From UBA5018 sp947463165 (GTDB lineage: Bacteria > Cyanobacteriota > Cyanobacteriia > PCC-6307 > Cyanobiaceae), in assembly GCA_943371245.1 (NCBI GenBank), contig CALRTY020000013.1, forward strand, positions 18,546 through 82,545: a DNA stretch of 64,000 bases, read 5' to 3'. The stretch's first letter is position 1. Every line of letters begins with the position of its first letter. The notes beneath the pieces were generated by a model. The model saw only the letters and a program-made list of their open reading frames with translations. It was not told the origin of the DNA and made no database searches. This document shows positions 37,211 through 45,393 of the stretch, piece by piece. The position numbers and the translations under genes were made by a program.

Positions 37211-37885
37211 TTAGCGGTTGCCACCTGTGGAATGCTCAAACAGCAGGTGGTAGCGCTGGCGATCCAGATCTGCGAACACCGGCAGGCAGGCGAAGCAGCG
37301 TTCCGCCAGCGACCAGCGCTCCTCCCGCTTCAGCATCGCCTCCAGCCGATCGCGGGCCGGCAGCAGGTAGCGCACATCGCCAGCGGCATAGGCCAACTGG
37401 GCATCGGTGAGGTCCTCCACCCGCCCCCAGTCGGAACTCTGGGCCTGCTTATCCAGTTCCACGCCCACCAGTTCCTGCACCACCTCCTTGAGGCCGTGCC
37501 TGGGGCTGTAGGTGCGGGCCAGGCGGCTGGCCACCTTGGTGCAAAAGATGGGCTGCACGTCGATGCCCAGGTTTTCGGCCAGGGCGGCCACGTCGAAGCG
37601 GGCGAAATGGAAAACCTTCTCGATCGACTGGCTCTGCATCAGGGCCTGGAGCCGCGGCGCTTCCTTTTGGCCTCGGGCCAGGCGGATGCAGCAAACATTG
37701 TCTTCGTCGTCGCAGATCTGCACTAAACAAAGCCGGTCGCGGCCATGGATCAGGCCCATCGCCTCGGTGTCGATCGCCAGGGCCCGGGCACCGGCATAGA
37801 GGGCCTCCCACTCGGCATCCAGATCGCCATCAAAGACGCAAAAGCGAGTTGGGGCGGGCAGGTTGCTGGTGGGGGTAGCGCTCAT
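37211..37885 (-). CDS. rnd: Ribonuclease D family 3'-5' exonuclease
   Basis: 224 residues from the ATG at 37885; an in-frame start at 37921 is less likely. The DEDDy active site is visible: Asp and Glu in AIDTEAMG, Asp in HFARFDVAAL, and Tyr and Asp in LAYAAGDVRYL. Only the exonuclease domain is present, without HRDC domains, as usual in cyanobacteria. It probably trims structured RNA ends such as tRNA. Confidence 0.9.
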   Translation of the reverse strand: MSATPTSNLPAPTRFCVFDGDLDAEWEALYAGARALAIDTEAMGLIHGRDRLCLVQICDDEDNVCCIRLARGQKEAPRLQALMQSQSIEKVFHFARFDVAALAENLGIDVQPIFCTKVASRLARTYSPRHGLKEVVQELVGVELDKQAQSSDWGRVEDLTDAQLAYAAGDVRYLLPARDRLEAMLKREERWSLAERCFACLPVFADLDRQRYHLLFEHSTGGNR

Positions 37886-37995
37886 GGTTCGGGTTCGGGG
37901 CGGGGGACTGGATCGGCCCATGTTGATCCCACAGCAGTGGCCCCCAAGCGGTTGACCCCACAGCCGCAGCAGAATGGCTTGAGTGCCTGCCCGCG

Positions 37996-38547
37996 ATGGC
38001 CTCCTCCAGCTCCACCCTGCTGCTCACCCTGCTGATGGCCATCGGCCTGGTGTTTTTCCTGCGAGCCGCCAGCAAAGACCGCACCACGGTGCTGGAGATG
38101 CGCTCGTCGCGGCCACCCATGGTGGTGCTCGCCGGGCTGAACGACTGGTTGCAACAGCGCGGCTGGCAGCCGCTGGATGGCGATCCGGACCGGCGCCAAC
38201 TGCGCTTTCGCGCCCAGGTGGCGGCCAGTCCGGCCCTGGCGGTGCTGCTGTCGCTGCTGGGGGCCCTCGGGGCCAGCTGCCTGGGGCTGGTGCTGCGCCA
38301 ACTGCTGCCCCAACTGCACTGGTGGCCACTGCTGCTGGCCCTGCTGGGACCCCTGGCCGGTTGGCTCTACCAGCGCCGGGCCCAGCGGGCTGAGTGCCTG
38401 GAACTGCGGCTGATCAGCCACGACGACGCCACCGGCAGCGCCCTGCGGCTGCGGGCCCACCGGGACGAACTGATTGCCCTTGAACTAGAAATCGGCCCGC
38501 AACTGGGCCTGTTCAGCAACCGCAGCCTGCTCAGTTCCCCGATTTGA
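37996..38547 (+). CDS. Cofactor assembly of complex C subunit B (CCB-type) membrane protein
   Basis: 183 residues. One N-terminal helix (LLLTLLMAIGLVFFLRAASK) is followed by a soluble domain (WLQQRGWQPLDGDPDRRQLRF), then two close helices (about 82-120) and a conserved end (LRAHRDELIALELEIG). It strongly resembles the picocyanobacterial protein annotated as cofactor assembly of complex C subunit B. That group is linked to covalent attachment of heme c(i) to cytochrome b6. The exact CCB subclass is uncertain. The following gene begins 12 bases later. Confidence 0.75.
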   Translation: MASSSSTLLLTLLMAIGLVFFLRAASKDRTTVLEMRSSRPPMVVLAGLNDWLQQRGWQPLDGDPDRRQLRFRAQVAASPALAVLLSLLGALGASCLGLVLRQLLPQLHWWPLLLALLGPLAGWLYQRRAQRAECLELRLISHDDATGSALRLRAHRDELIALELEIGPQLGLFSNRSLLSSPI

Positions 38548-38558
38548 TTTGCGCAAAC

Positions 38559-39482
38559 ATGCCCCGGCATCTATGGGCTCTGCTGCTCACTCTGGTGAGC
38601 ACGGCGCTGGTCGCTCCCGCCGTTGCCCAGGCACCCCTGCTCTCCGACAGCGACCCGCTCACCGGCCCCCGCAGCCGACTGGCCAAAAACTGGCTCGGTA
38701 CGCGGCCAGTGGCGGCGGAGCAGACCATCCTGGTGCTGGCCGGCCATGCCGACTCCCAGGGTATCGGCGGGGCCGGCACCAGTGGCGAGGCGGTGGGCCG
38801 CCGGGGGGCCAGGCCGATGCAGCCCGGCATCACCGACGAGCTGTATTGGAACCTGCTCACGGCCCGGGCGGTGGTGCGGCTGGGGCTGGAGCGAGGCCTG
38901 GCGATGCGCCTCTACGAACCGCCGGTGCGCAGCATTGCCGATGGCAACGATCCCCGCACCAATTGGAGCGTCGGTCGCGCCCACGCCGCCGGTGGGGGCT
39001 ACGCGGTGGAAATTCACTACGACGCCTACGGCCGCGATGGCATCGGCTCCGGGCTGATCCCACCGCTGCACAACCAGCCCAGCCACCTCGACGAGAGCCT
39101 CGCTAGCGAATTCGGCGCCTTCCCGCTGCAATTCCGTGATGGCCTCGGGGCACCCCGCCGAGGCATAGCAATTCTGGAAATCGGCAAGCTGGAAGGAAAC
39201 CTGGAGGCCTCCCTGCGCAATCCCGCCAGCAGCGAGGCTGCGGTTCAGGCGATCGCCAGGCGCATAGTGGCAGCCCTGGAGCGGGGCCTCGCCTCCCCCG
39301 GCCGCAGCGAGCCCCTGGGCGCCACCAGCCCCGAGCCCCTGGCCGGCGCCCTCCAAGCCCCGAACAACGCCTCTGGGGTGAGCTCCCCCCTGCCGAGCAG
39401 GGGGGAAATCAACGCACCGCCTGATGGGGAGCGCAGCGGCCCTCCAGCGAATCGTCTTCGAGCCAGTTCTGGGGGCGAGTGA
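38559..39482 (+). CDS. Secreted amidase-like (Amidase_3-type) conserved protein
   Basis: 308 residues with a signal peptide ending near AVAQA. The motifs LVLAGHADSQG, YAVEIHYDAYG and ILEIGKLEG have the spacing of the zinc ligands and catalytic Glu of N-acetylmuramoyl-L-alanine amidase-3 folds, but the sequence is distant, so cell-wall hydrolysis is only inferred. The C-terminal 60 residues are low-complexity. The last 74 bases overlap the 3' end of the convergent hemF gene, so the tail probably formed by read-through after loss of an earlier stop. Confidence 0.65.
   Translation: MPRHLWALLLTLVSTALVAPAVAQAPLLSDSDPLTGPRSRLAKNWLGTRPVAAEQTILVLAGHADSQGIGGAGTSGEAVGRRGARPMQPGITDELYWNLLTARAVVRLGLERGLAMRLYEPPVRSIADGNDPRTNWSVGRAHAAGGGYAVEIHYDAYGRDGIGSGLIPPLHNQPSHLDESLASEFGAFPLQFRDGLGAPRRGIAILEIGKLEGNLEASLRNPASSEAAVQAIARRIVAALERGLASPGRSEPLGATSPEPLAGALQAPNNASGVSSPLPSRGEINAPPDGERSGPPANRLRASSGGE
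39386..39405 (-). terminator. Hairpin directly after hemF
   Basis: CCCCCTGC and GCAGGGGG form an 8-bp perfect stem with a 3-base loop, four bases after the hemF stop on the minus strand. No T-run follows. It lies within the end of the convergent amidase-like gene. Confidence 0.4.
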
Positions 39483-40566
39483 ACAGCTCGGTGAGCAGCG
39501 CTTCTCGGCTGCCAGCCGCAGGCACATAGCCATAGTCCCAGCGCACCAATGGCGGCAAAGACATCAAAATTGATTCGGTGCGGCCGTTGGTTTGCAGGCC
39601 AAAAATGGTGCCGCGATCGAATACAAGATTGAACTCCACATAGCGGCCACGGCGGTAGAGCTGAAAATCCCGCTCCCGGGTGCCAAATGGAGTGAACTGG
39701 CGCTTCTCCACAATCGGCGTATAGGCGGGCAGGAAGGCATTGCCGCAGGCGCTGGCCAGCTGAAACAGCTGCTCCCAGCCATGGTTCACCTGACCCAGGG
39801 CCTGGCCGGCCGCCGCCGCCGGTCCCTGGTGATCCTGGCCCCGATAAAGAACGCCCGAGGGGTCTTGGTAGTCGTAGAAAATGCCGCCTACGCCGCGGGT
39901 CTCACCGCGGTGCTTGAGGTAGAAGTATTCATCACACCAGGGCTTGAATACCTGGTAGTAAAGGGGATTGACGCTATCGCAAGCCCCTTTGATAGTGCGG
40001 TGGAAGTGCTGGGCATCCTCCAAAAATGGGTAGTAGGGGGTGAGGTCGGCGCCACCGCCAAACCACCAAACCGGGCCAGCCTCGAAATAGCGATAGTTGA
40101 GGTGAATCGTGGGGATGTAGGGATTGCGCGGGTGCAGCACCATCGAGGTGCCAGTGGCAAACCAGCGATGGCCCTTGGCTTCTGGGCGCTGGCTGAGGAT
40201 TGAGGGGGGCAGCTGGTCGCCCTCCACCTCGGAGAAATTGACGCCGCCCTGCTCGAAGATGCGGCCCTGCTTGAGCACCCGCGAGCGACCACCGCCGCCC
40301 TCCGGACGCTCCCAGCTCTCCTCCTGAAAGCGACCGATGCCATCGAGCCGCTCCAGGCCGGCGCACATCGAATCCTGCAGCCCCATCAACAGGGCCTTGG
40401 CCCGGGCGCGGGAATCGGCCGGCGGGCGCTCCAACAGAGGTGTCGACGGCTGGGTCTCGGCCGGCGGGCGCGGGGTGGCGGCCAGCGGGGCGACAGCAGC
40501 CGGGGCGGTGCCATTGCCCGCATCTCTAGCGAGCACACGCTTGAGCAGGGCGTTCCACATCAGCAT
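39409..40566 (-). CDS. hemF: Oxygen-dependent coproporphyrinogen III oxidase
   Basis: Converts coproporphyrinogen III to protoporphyrinogen IX for heme and chlorophyll synthesis. 385 residues from the ATG at 40566; ATG at 40560 is an alternative, and the frame stays open to 40755 but across repeat-containing non-coding DNA. Family blocks are ESWERPEGGGG, FFATG-like WFATGTSMVLHPRNP, WWFGGGADLTPYYP and the C-terminal VEFNLVFDRGTIFGLQTNGR. The N-terminal 50 residues are Pro/Ala-rich and not conserved. Confidence 0.96.
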   Translation of the reverse strand: MLMWNALLKRVLARDAGNGTAPAAVAPLAATPRPPAETQPSTPLLERPPADSRARAKALLMGLQDSMCAGLERLDGIGRFQEESWERPEGGGGRSRVLKQGRIFEQGGVNFSEVEGDQLPPSILSQRPEAKGHRWFATGTSMVLHPRNPYIPTIHLNYRYFEAGPVWWFGGGADLTPYYPFLEDAQHFHRTIKGACDSVNPLYYQVFKPWCDEYFYLKHRGETRGVGGIFYDYQDPSGVLYRGQDHQGPAAAAGQALGQVNHGWEQLFQLASACGNAFLPAYTPIVEKRQFTPFGTRERDFQLYRRGRYVEFNLVFDRGTIFGLQTNGRTESILMSLPPLVRWDYGYVPAAGSREALLTELFTRPQNWLEDDSLEGRCAPHQAVR

Positions 40567-40660
40567 CGCTGCCGCTACCAGCGGGGCAATAGACCTTTTT
40601 ACCTTTTCAGGCGGGCATACCGCCGCACAAGGCCCACGGAAGCTCTGTAAAGCCTGGCAA

Positions 40661-40694
40661 CCCCTGAAACTCGGCAGCCCCTGAAACTCGGCAG
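40661..40694. repeat. 17-bp exact tandem duplication upstream of hemF
   Basis: Cccctgaaactcggcag occurs at 40661 and 40678 without change. Weaker copies (cctggcaa) flank it. It lies in the hemF-mrp divergent region. Confidence 0.8.
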
Positions 40695-40796
40695 CCGCCA
40701 AAGGCTGGAAAGGGGTGCCCCAGCGGGGCCGCCGCCTGTAAACCTGGCAGCCCAATGGCCCTGCCTAGGATTGCTGGCTTGTGCAGCCGTTGCGGA

Positions 40797-41915
40797 ATGA
40801 CCGCCCAGGACCAGGCCTCCCTCGATCAGGTACTGGCCGCCCTGGGGGCGATCAGCGATTCAGGCAGTGGCCGCAGCCTGGTGGAGCTCGGCTGGATCCA
40901 GGAGCCTCGCCTGCAGGGGGATCGGGCCCTGTTCCGCCTGGCCCTGCCAGGCTTTGCCCAGAGCCAGCGCGATCGGATTGCCGCCGAAGCCCGCAGCGCC
41001 CTGGTGGGCCTGCCGGGCATAAACGACCTGCAGATCGAAGTGGCCCAACCAAACGCCTCCCACCACCAGGGGGCTCCCATCGGCGCCGGTGGTCACGGCG
41101 CTGGTGGCCACGGCCAAGGGCCCGAACGCCAGCCGATTCCAGGGGTGAGGCAGGTGATCGCCGTGAGCAGCGGCAAGGGCGGCGTGGGCAAGAGCACCGT
41201 GGCCGTCAACCTGGCCTGCGCCCTGGCCGCCGCCGGCCTGCGGGTGGGCCTGCTCGATGCCGACATCTACGGCCCCAACGCCCCCACCATGCTGGGGGTG
41301 GCCGACCGCAGCCCCGAGGTGAGTGGCGAAGGAGCTGCCCAGGTGCTGCGGCCGATCGAGACCTGCGGCATCGCCATGGTGTCCATGGGGCTGCTAATCG
41401 CTGAAAACCAGCCGGTGATCTGGCGCGGTCCGATGCTCAATGGCATCATCCGCCAATTTCTTTATCAGGTGGACTGGGGCGAGCGGGATGTGGTCGTGGT
41501 CGACCTGCCGCCCGGCACCGGCGACGCCCAGCTGAGCCTGGCCCAGGCGGTGCCCATGGCCGGCGTGCTGATCGTCACCACCCCCCAGCAGGTGTCCCTG
41601 CAGGACGCCCGCCGCGGCCTGGCGATGTTCCTGCAGATGGGCGTACCGGTGCTCGGCGTGGTGGAGAACATGAGCGGCTTCATCCCCCCCGACGCCCCGG
41701 AGAAGCGCTACGCGATTTTCGGCAGCGGCGGCGGCGCCCTGCTGGCGGCCGAGGCAGGAGTGCCCCTGCTGGCCGAACTGCCCCTGGAAATGCTGGTGCG
41801 CGAGGGCGGTGACCGCGGTCAACCGGTGGTGCTGGCCCAGCCCGCCACGGCCACCGCCCGGGCCTTCATGGCCCTGGCCGAGCGGATCCGCTCCAGTTAT
41901 CTGCAGCCGGCCTGA
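40797..41915 (+). CDS. mrp: Mrp/NBP35-family iron-sulfur carrier ATPase
   Basis: 372 residues from the ATG at 40797. An N-terminal MIP18/DUF59-type domain (about 1-75) is joined by a Gly/His-rich linker to the P-loop domain. Walker A is SSGKGGVGKSTVAVNL, and VVVDLPPGTGDAQL and ENMSGF follow. Such proteins bind and transfer Fe-S clusters in the cytosol. The usual CxxC pair of the family is not evident in what I read, which is common in bacterial Mrp forms. It precedes rodA by five bases. Confidence 0.9.
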   Translation: MTAQDQASLDQVLAALGAISDSGSGRSLVELGWIQEPRLQGDRALFRLALPGFAQSQRDRIAAEARSALVGLPGINDLQIEVAQPNASHHQGAPIGAGGHGAGGHGQGPERQPIPGVRQVIAVSSGKGGVGKSTVAVNLACALAAAGLRVGLLDADIYGPNAPTMLGVADRSPEVSGEGAAQVLRPIETCGIAMVSMGLLIAENQPVIWRGPMLNGIIRQFLYQVDWGERDVVVVDLPPGTGDAQLSLAQAVPMAGVLIVTTPQQVSLQDARRGLAMFLQMGVPVLGVVENMSGFIPPDAPEKRYAIFGSGGGALLAAEAGVPLLAELPLEMLVREGGDRGQPVVLAQPATATARAFMALAERIRSSYLQPA

Positions 41916-41920
41916 TCCCC

Positions 41921-43195
41921 ATGCTCGGCATGCCGAGACGCAGCAAGAGCGTCTTCTCCGGCGATGGCAAGACGCGGCGCCAGCCCTTTGGGGACACCGA
42001 TCTAATGCTTTGGGGCATCCCCCTGCTGATGGTGTTCATCGCCGGCATCTTGATCGCCAGCACCCAGCGCCAGGTGCGTTACACCGACTGGTATCAGCAC
42101 TGGATCACCGGCGCCGTGGGCATGGCCATAGCGCTGCTGCTGGCCCGCCTCCCCCTGGAACGGTTGATCCGCCTGCAGTGGCCGATCTACGGGGCGATGG
42201 TGATCAGCTTGATCGCCGTGCGCATCGTGGGCACCAGCGCCCTGGGGGCCCAGAGCTGGATCAACATCGGCGGCTTCTACGTGCAGCCGTCGGAATTCGC
42301 CAAGCTCGGCGCCGTGTTGCTGCTGGCGATCGTGCTCGGTCGCCACCCGGTGGAGCGGCCCATAGACCTGCTGCGACCGATCGCCCTGATCGGCCTGCCC
42401 TGGCTGCTGGTGTTTGTGCAGCCGGATCTCGGCAGCTCCCTGGTGTTCGGATCGATCCTGCTGGCGATGCTGTTCTGGTCTGGAATGCCAGGCATCTGGG
42501 TGGTGCTGCTGCTCTCGCCCCTGGTGAGCGCCATCGCCGCCGGCACCCTGCCCTGGCTGCTGATCGCTTGGCTGCCGCTGGTGGGCTGGTGGGCCTACCA
42601 ATCCCTGCCCTGGAAACGCACCGCCGCCGCCGTGGCCCTGGCGGTGCAACTTGTGTTTGCCCTGGGCACCCCCTGGCTATGGCAGCACGGGCTGCTGCCC
42701 CACCAGCGCGCTCGCCTCACCCTGTTTCTCGACCCCGGCCAAGATCCCCTCGGCGGTGGCTATCACCTGATCCAGAGCATGGTGGGCATCGGCAGCGGCG
42801 AACTGTGGGGCACGGGCCTGCTCAACGGCTCGCTCACCAAACTGCGCTTTATCCCTGAACAGCACACCGACTTCATCTTCAGTGCCCTGGGGGAAGAGAT
42901 GGGCTTCATCGGCTCGGTGCTGGCGGTGGCGGGCTATGCGCTGCTGATGTGGCGGCTGCTGCAGATCGCCGGGCGCGCCCGCAGCGACTACGAGTCTTTG
43001 CTGGTGGTGGGCATCGGGGCCATGCTGATGTTCCAGGTGGTGGTGAATATCAACATGACCATTGGCCTGGGGCCGATCACGGGCATTCCGCTGCCCTTCT
43101 TGAGCTACGGCCGCTCGGCGATGATCATGAACTTCATGGCCCTGGGGCTATGTGCCGCCGTGGGGCGGCGCGGTCGCAGCGGCCGGCCCTGGTGA
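41921..43195 (+). CDS. rodA: Rod shape-determining glycosyltransferase RodA (SEDS family)
   Basis: A polytopic membrane protein of 424 residues with about ten helices. The SEDS motifs are present: AQSWINIGGFYVQPSEFAK, VQPDLGSSLVFG, TDFIFSALGEEMGF and GIPLPFLSYGRSAM. It polymerises glycan strands for lateral wall growth with a class B PBP. The sequence favours RodA over FtsW because of the RWINIG-like segment and the C-terminal pattern, though the distinction is by eye. Close to mrp and probably cotranscribed. Confidence 0.88.
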   Translation: MLGMPRRSKSVFSGDGKTRRQPFGDTDLMLWGIPLLMVFIAGILIASTQRQVRYTDWYQHWITGAVGMAIALLLARLPLERLIRLQWPIYGAMVISLIAVRIVGTSALGAQSWINIGGFYVQPSEFAKLGAVLLLAIVLGRHPVERPIDLLRPIALIGLPWLLVFVQPDLGSSLVFGSILLAMLFWSGMPGIWVVLLLSPLVSAIAAGTLPWLLIAWLPLVGWWAYQSLPWKRTAAAVALAVQLVFALGTPWLWQHGLLPHQRARLTLFLDPGQDPLGGGYHLIQSMVGIGSGELWGTGLLNGSLTKLRFIPEQHTDFIFSALGEEMGFIGSVLAVAGYALLMWRLLQIAGRARSDYESLLVVGIGAMLMFQVVVNINMTIGLGPITGIPLPFLSYGRSAMIMNFMALGLCAAVGRRGRSGRPW

Positions 43196-43237
43196 TTGCC
43201 TGGGCATGCTGATCCCAGGGCAGCTTGAGCTCAAGAT

Positions 43238-43316
43238 CATGGTGAGCTCAAGAACATGGTGAGCCCCAGAACGGTGAGCCCCAAAACGTGGTGAGCCCCC
43301 AAACATGGTGACCAAG
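43238..43316. repeat. 17-bp degenerate tandem repeat including a start codon
   Basis: The motif ggtgagc occurs at 43241, 43258, 43273 and 43290, and as ggtgacc at 43307, spacing 17, 15, 17 and 17. The unit is catggtgagccccaaaa. The last copy contains the ATG of the histidine kinase at 43305. Confidence 0.75.
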
Positions 43317-44729
43317 GGGCCGGACCTGGCCGAGCTGAGGAGCCTGCTGGTGGCGGAGATGTTGCCAGGCCACAGCAATGACGATGCGGCCCGCCGCATG
43401 TGGTGGGCGGCCCTGGCCACCCTCCAGCAAGATTTTCTGCTGCCAGCCACGGCAGATCCGAGCCAGGAGCCCCTGGCGGGAGTGTGGTTGGCGGCTCCCC
43501 TACCGGCGCTGTATGAGCCAGCCCTGCTAGAGCGCCTGCAGGGCTGGGTGTGGGCCCCTCCCCAGCAGCTGCAGGCCCTGCTGCCCACCGGAGGAGGGGG
43601 ACTGCTGCCGAGCCAGCGGCTGGAAGCGGTGGCGGGGGGCGGCCTCCGGCGCCTCGACCTGCGCCAGGGCGACGGCACCGATCCACTTCTGCTACTGATC
43701 ACGCCAACCCTGCAGGTGGCCCTCTGCCTTGATGGTGGAGCGGAGGCGCGGCGGCTGGTGGTGCGCTTTGAGCCAGAGGTACTGGGGGCAGCCCTGGGAC
43801 TGATCGATGCCCGGCTGCGCCAGGAGGCCCCCGAGGAGGCCGAGTTACTGCGACGCAATCTGCAGCAACTCGGCCCGCTGCACAGCAACCCGGACCTGGG
43901 ACAGCAGTTCTGGCCGCGGCTGGCCGAGCGCCTGGCCGCCATGGCCCCCAGCTTGACCCTGCGCCCCCTGGTGCAGGGCGGCGGTGCCGAGAGCGCCCAC
44001 CAGCGCCAGCAAAATGGGCGCGCCGTCAGCGGCGAACTGGCCCTGCTGGAGGCCCTCACCCACGAGGTGCGCACCCCCCTAGCCACCATCCGCACCCTGA
44101 TCCGCTCGCTGCTGCGCCGCCAAGACCTGCCGGCGGTGGTGCAGCAGCGCCTGGAACATATCGACGGCGAGTGCAGCGAGCAAATCGACCGCTTTGGGCT
44201 GATCTTTCTCGCCGCCGAACTGCAGCGCGAGCCCGAAAACGCCGACCAACAGCCGCCGCCCCTGAAGGCCACCGACTTGGCCCGCACCGACCTGAGCGCC
44301 CTGCTCGTGCAATTGCAGGAGTTGTGGCAGCGGCAACTGGCGCGCCGGGGCCTGGAACTGGTGCTCGAAATCGGCGCAGAACTGCCAGAGGTGCTCAGTG
44401 ATCCGCTGCGGCTGGAAACGATGCTGGGGGGCCTGATCGATCGCTTCAGCCGCAGCCTGCCCGCCGGCGGCACGGTGACCGTGAGCCTGCAACCGGCGGG
44501 AGCCAGATTGAAACTGCATCTGGCCAGCAGCGTTAAGGCCCGCAGACCAGGCCAGGGCGAGCAGCGAGACCGCCATCGCCAGCTGGTGGGTCCGGTGCTC
44601 AGCTGGGACCCCACCACCGGCAGCTTGCAACTCAGCCGCCAGGCCACCCAGCGACTGTTCGCCAGGCTGGGGGGGCGGCTGACGGAGCGGGGGGAGAGTG
44701 GCCTGACCGTGTTTTTTCCGATCTGCTGA
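43305..44729 (+). CDS. Degenerate sensor histidine kinase
   Basis: 474 residues, no membrane segment. The phospho-acceptor box LTHEVRTPLATIRT is intact (His253). The ATP-binding part is eroded: the N-box position reads RLETMLGGLIDRFSRSLPAGG without Asn, and no DxGxG or G2 box is seen before LFARLGGRLTERGESGLTVFF. It may therefore be phosphorylated by another kinase or act without ATP. The N-terminal 230 residues form an unassigned sensory region. The gene precedes psaD, so a role in photosystem regulation is possible but unproven. The start codon lies in a 17-bp repeat. Confidence 0.75.
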   Translation: MVTKGPDLAELRSLLVAEMLPGHSNDDAARRMWWAALATLQQDFLLPATADPSQEPLAGVWLAAPLPALYEPALLERLQGWVWAPPQQLQALLPTGGGGLLPSQRLEAVAGGGLRRLDLRQGDGTDPLLLLITPTLQVALCLDGGAEARRLVVRFEPEVLGAALGLIDARLRQEAPEEAELLRRNLQQLGPLHSNPDLGQQFWPRLAERLAAMAPSLTLRPLVQGGGAESAHQRQQNGRAVSGELALLEALTHEVRTPLATIRTLIRSLLRRQDLPAVVQQRLEHIDGECSEQIDRFGLIFLAAELQREPENADQQPPPLKATDLARTDLSALLVQLQELWQRQLARRGLELVLEIGAELPEVLSDPLRLETMLGGLIDRFSRSLPAGGTVTVSLQPAGARLKLHLASSVKARRPGQGEQRDRHRQLVGPVLSWDPTTGSLQLSRQATQRLFARLGGRLTERGESGLTVFFPIC

Positions 44730-44892
44730 ACCAGCCCCCGGGCTCAGCCGAGTTGACGCCGGAGCCAGCGGCCGGACCACGCGTTTGTTGACGGGTGTGA
44801 AGAGTGGCCCGCAGCTCCCGGAAGGCCTGAAAACACGGTGCTAGCTTCCGCTGGAAACGGTCCGCCGACATCCCCCCTCTCCAGGAAAAGTC

Positions 44893-45324
44893 ATGACAGC
44901 AACGGCGCTCAGCGGTCAACTCCCGAAGTACATCGGCAGCACAGGTGGCCTGCTGAACTCCGCTGAGACTGAAGAGAAATACGCGATCACCTGGACCAGC
45001 TCCAAGGCCCAAGCCTTTGAGCTGCCCACCGGTGGCGCCGCCGAAATGAACGAAGGCGAAAACATTCTCTATTTCGCCCGCAAGGAGCAGTGCCTTGCCC
45101 TCGGCACCCAGCTGCGCACCAAGTTCAAGCCCAGGATCGAGGATTACAAGATCTACCGGATCTTCCCCGGTGGTGACACCGAGTTCCTGCACCCCAAAGA
45201 TGGCGTGTTCCCCGAGAAAGTGAACGAAGGCCGTCAAATTGTCGGTCACAACCCCCGCAGCATTGGCGCCAACGTCAATCCAGCCACCCTCAAGTTCACC
45301 GGCAAGAACCCCTTTGATTCCTGA
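44893..45324 (+). CDS. psaD: Photosystem I reaction center subunit II (PsaD)
   Basis: Stromal/cytoplasmic-face subunit of photosystem I that docks ferredoxin. 143 residues, normal cyanobacterial length. Highly conserved blocks are present: LPKYIGSTGGLL, EEKYAITWTS, NLLYFARKEQ-like NILYFARKEQ, IYRIFPGGD and the basic ferredoxin-docking region FKPRIEDYKIYRI. AGGA precedes the ATG. A strong terminator follows, so it is mainly a monocistronic message. Confidence 0.98.
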   Translation: MTATALSGQLPKYIGSTGGLLNSAETEEKYAITWTSSKAQAFELPTGGAAEMNEGENILYFARKEQCLALGTQLRTKFKPRIEDYKIYRIFPGGDTEFLHPKDGVFPEKVNEGRQIVGHNPRSIGANVNPATLKFTGKNPFDS

Positions 45325-45352
45325 GGGTATTGTCTCCAGTACCTACTAAAGG

Positions 45353-45377
45353 CGGGGCGTGCAGCCCCGTTTTTTTT
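45353..45377 (+). terminator. Intrinsic terminator after psaD
   Basis: CGGGGC (45353-45358), loop GTGCA, GCCCCG (45364-45369), then eight T. It ends 17 bases before the trpE start, so trpE must use read-through or a promoter inside this stretch or psaD. Confidence 0.92.
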
Positions 45378-45393
45378 GCCCATCAGCCCGCCG

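Noticed and set aside
45376..45393. TTG start for trpE
   Set aside because: It lies in the T-run of the psaD terminator; the ATG at 45394 is a better start.
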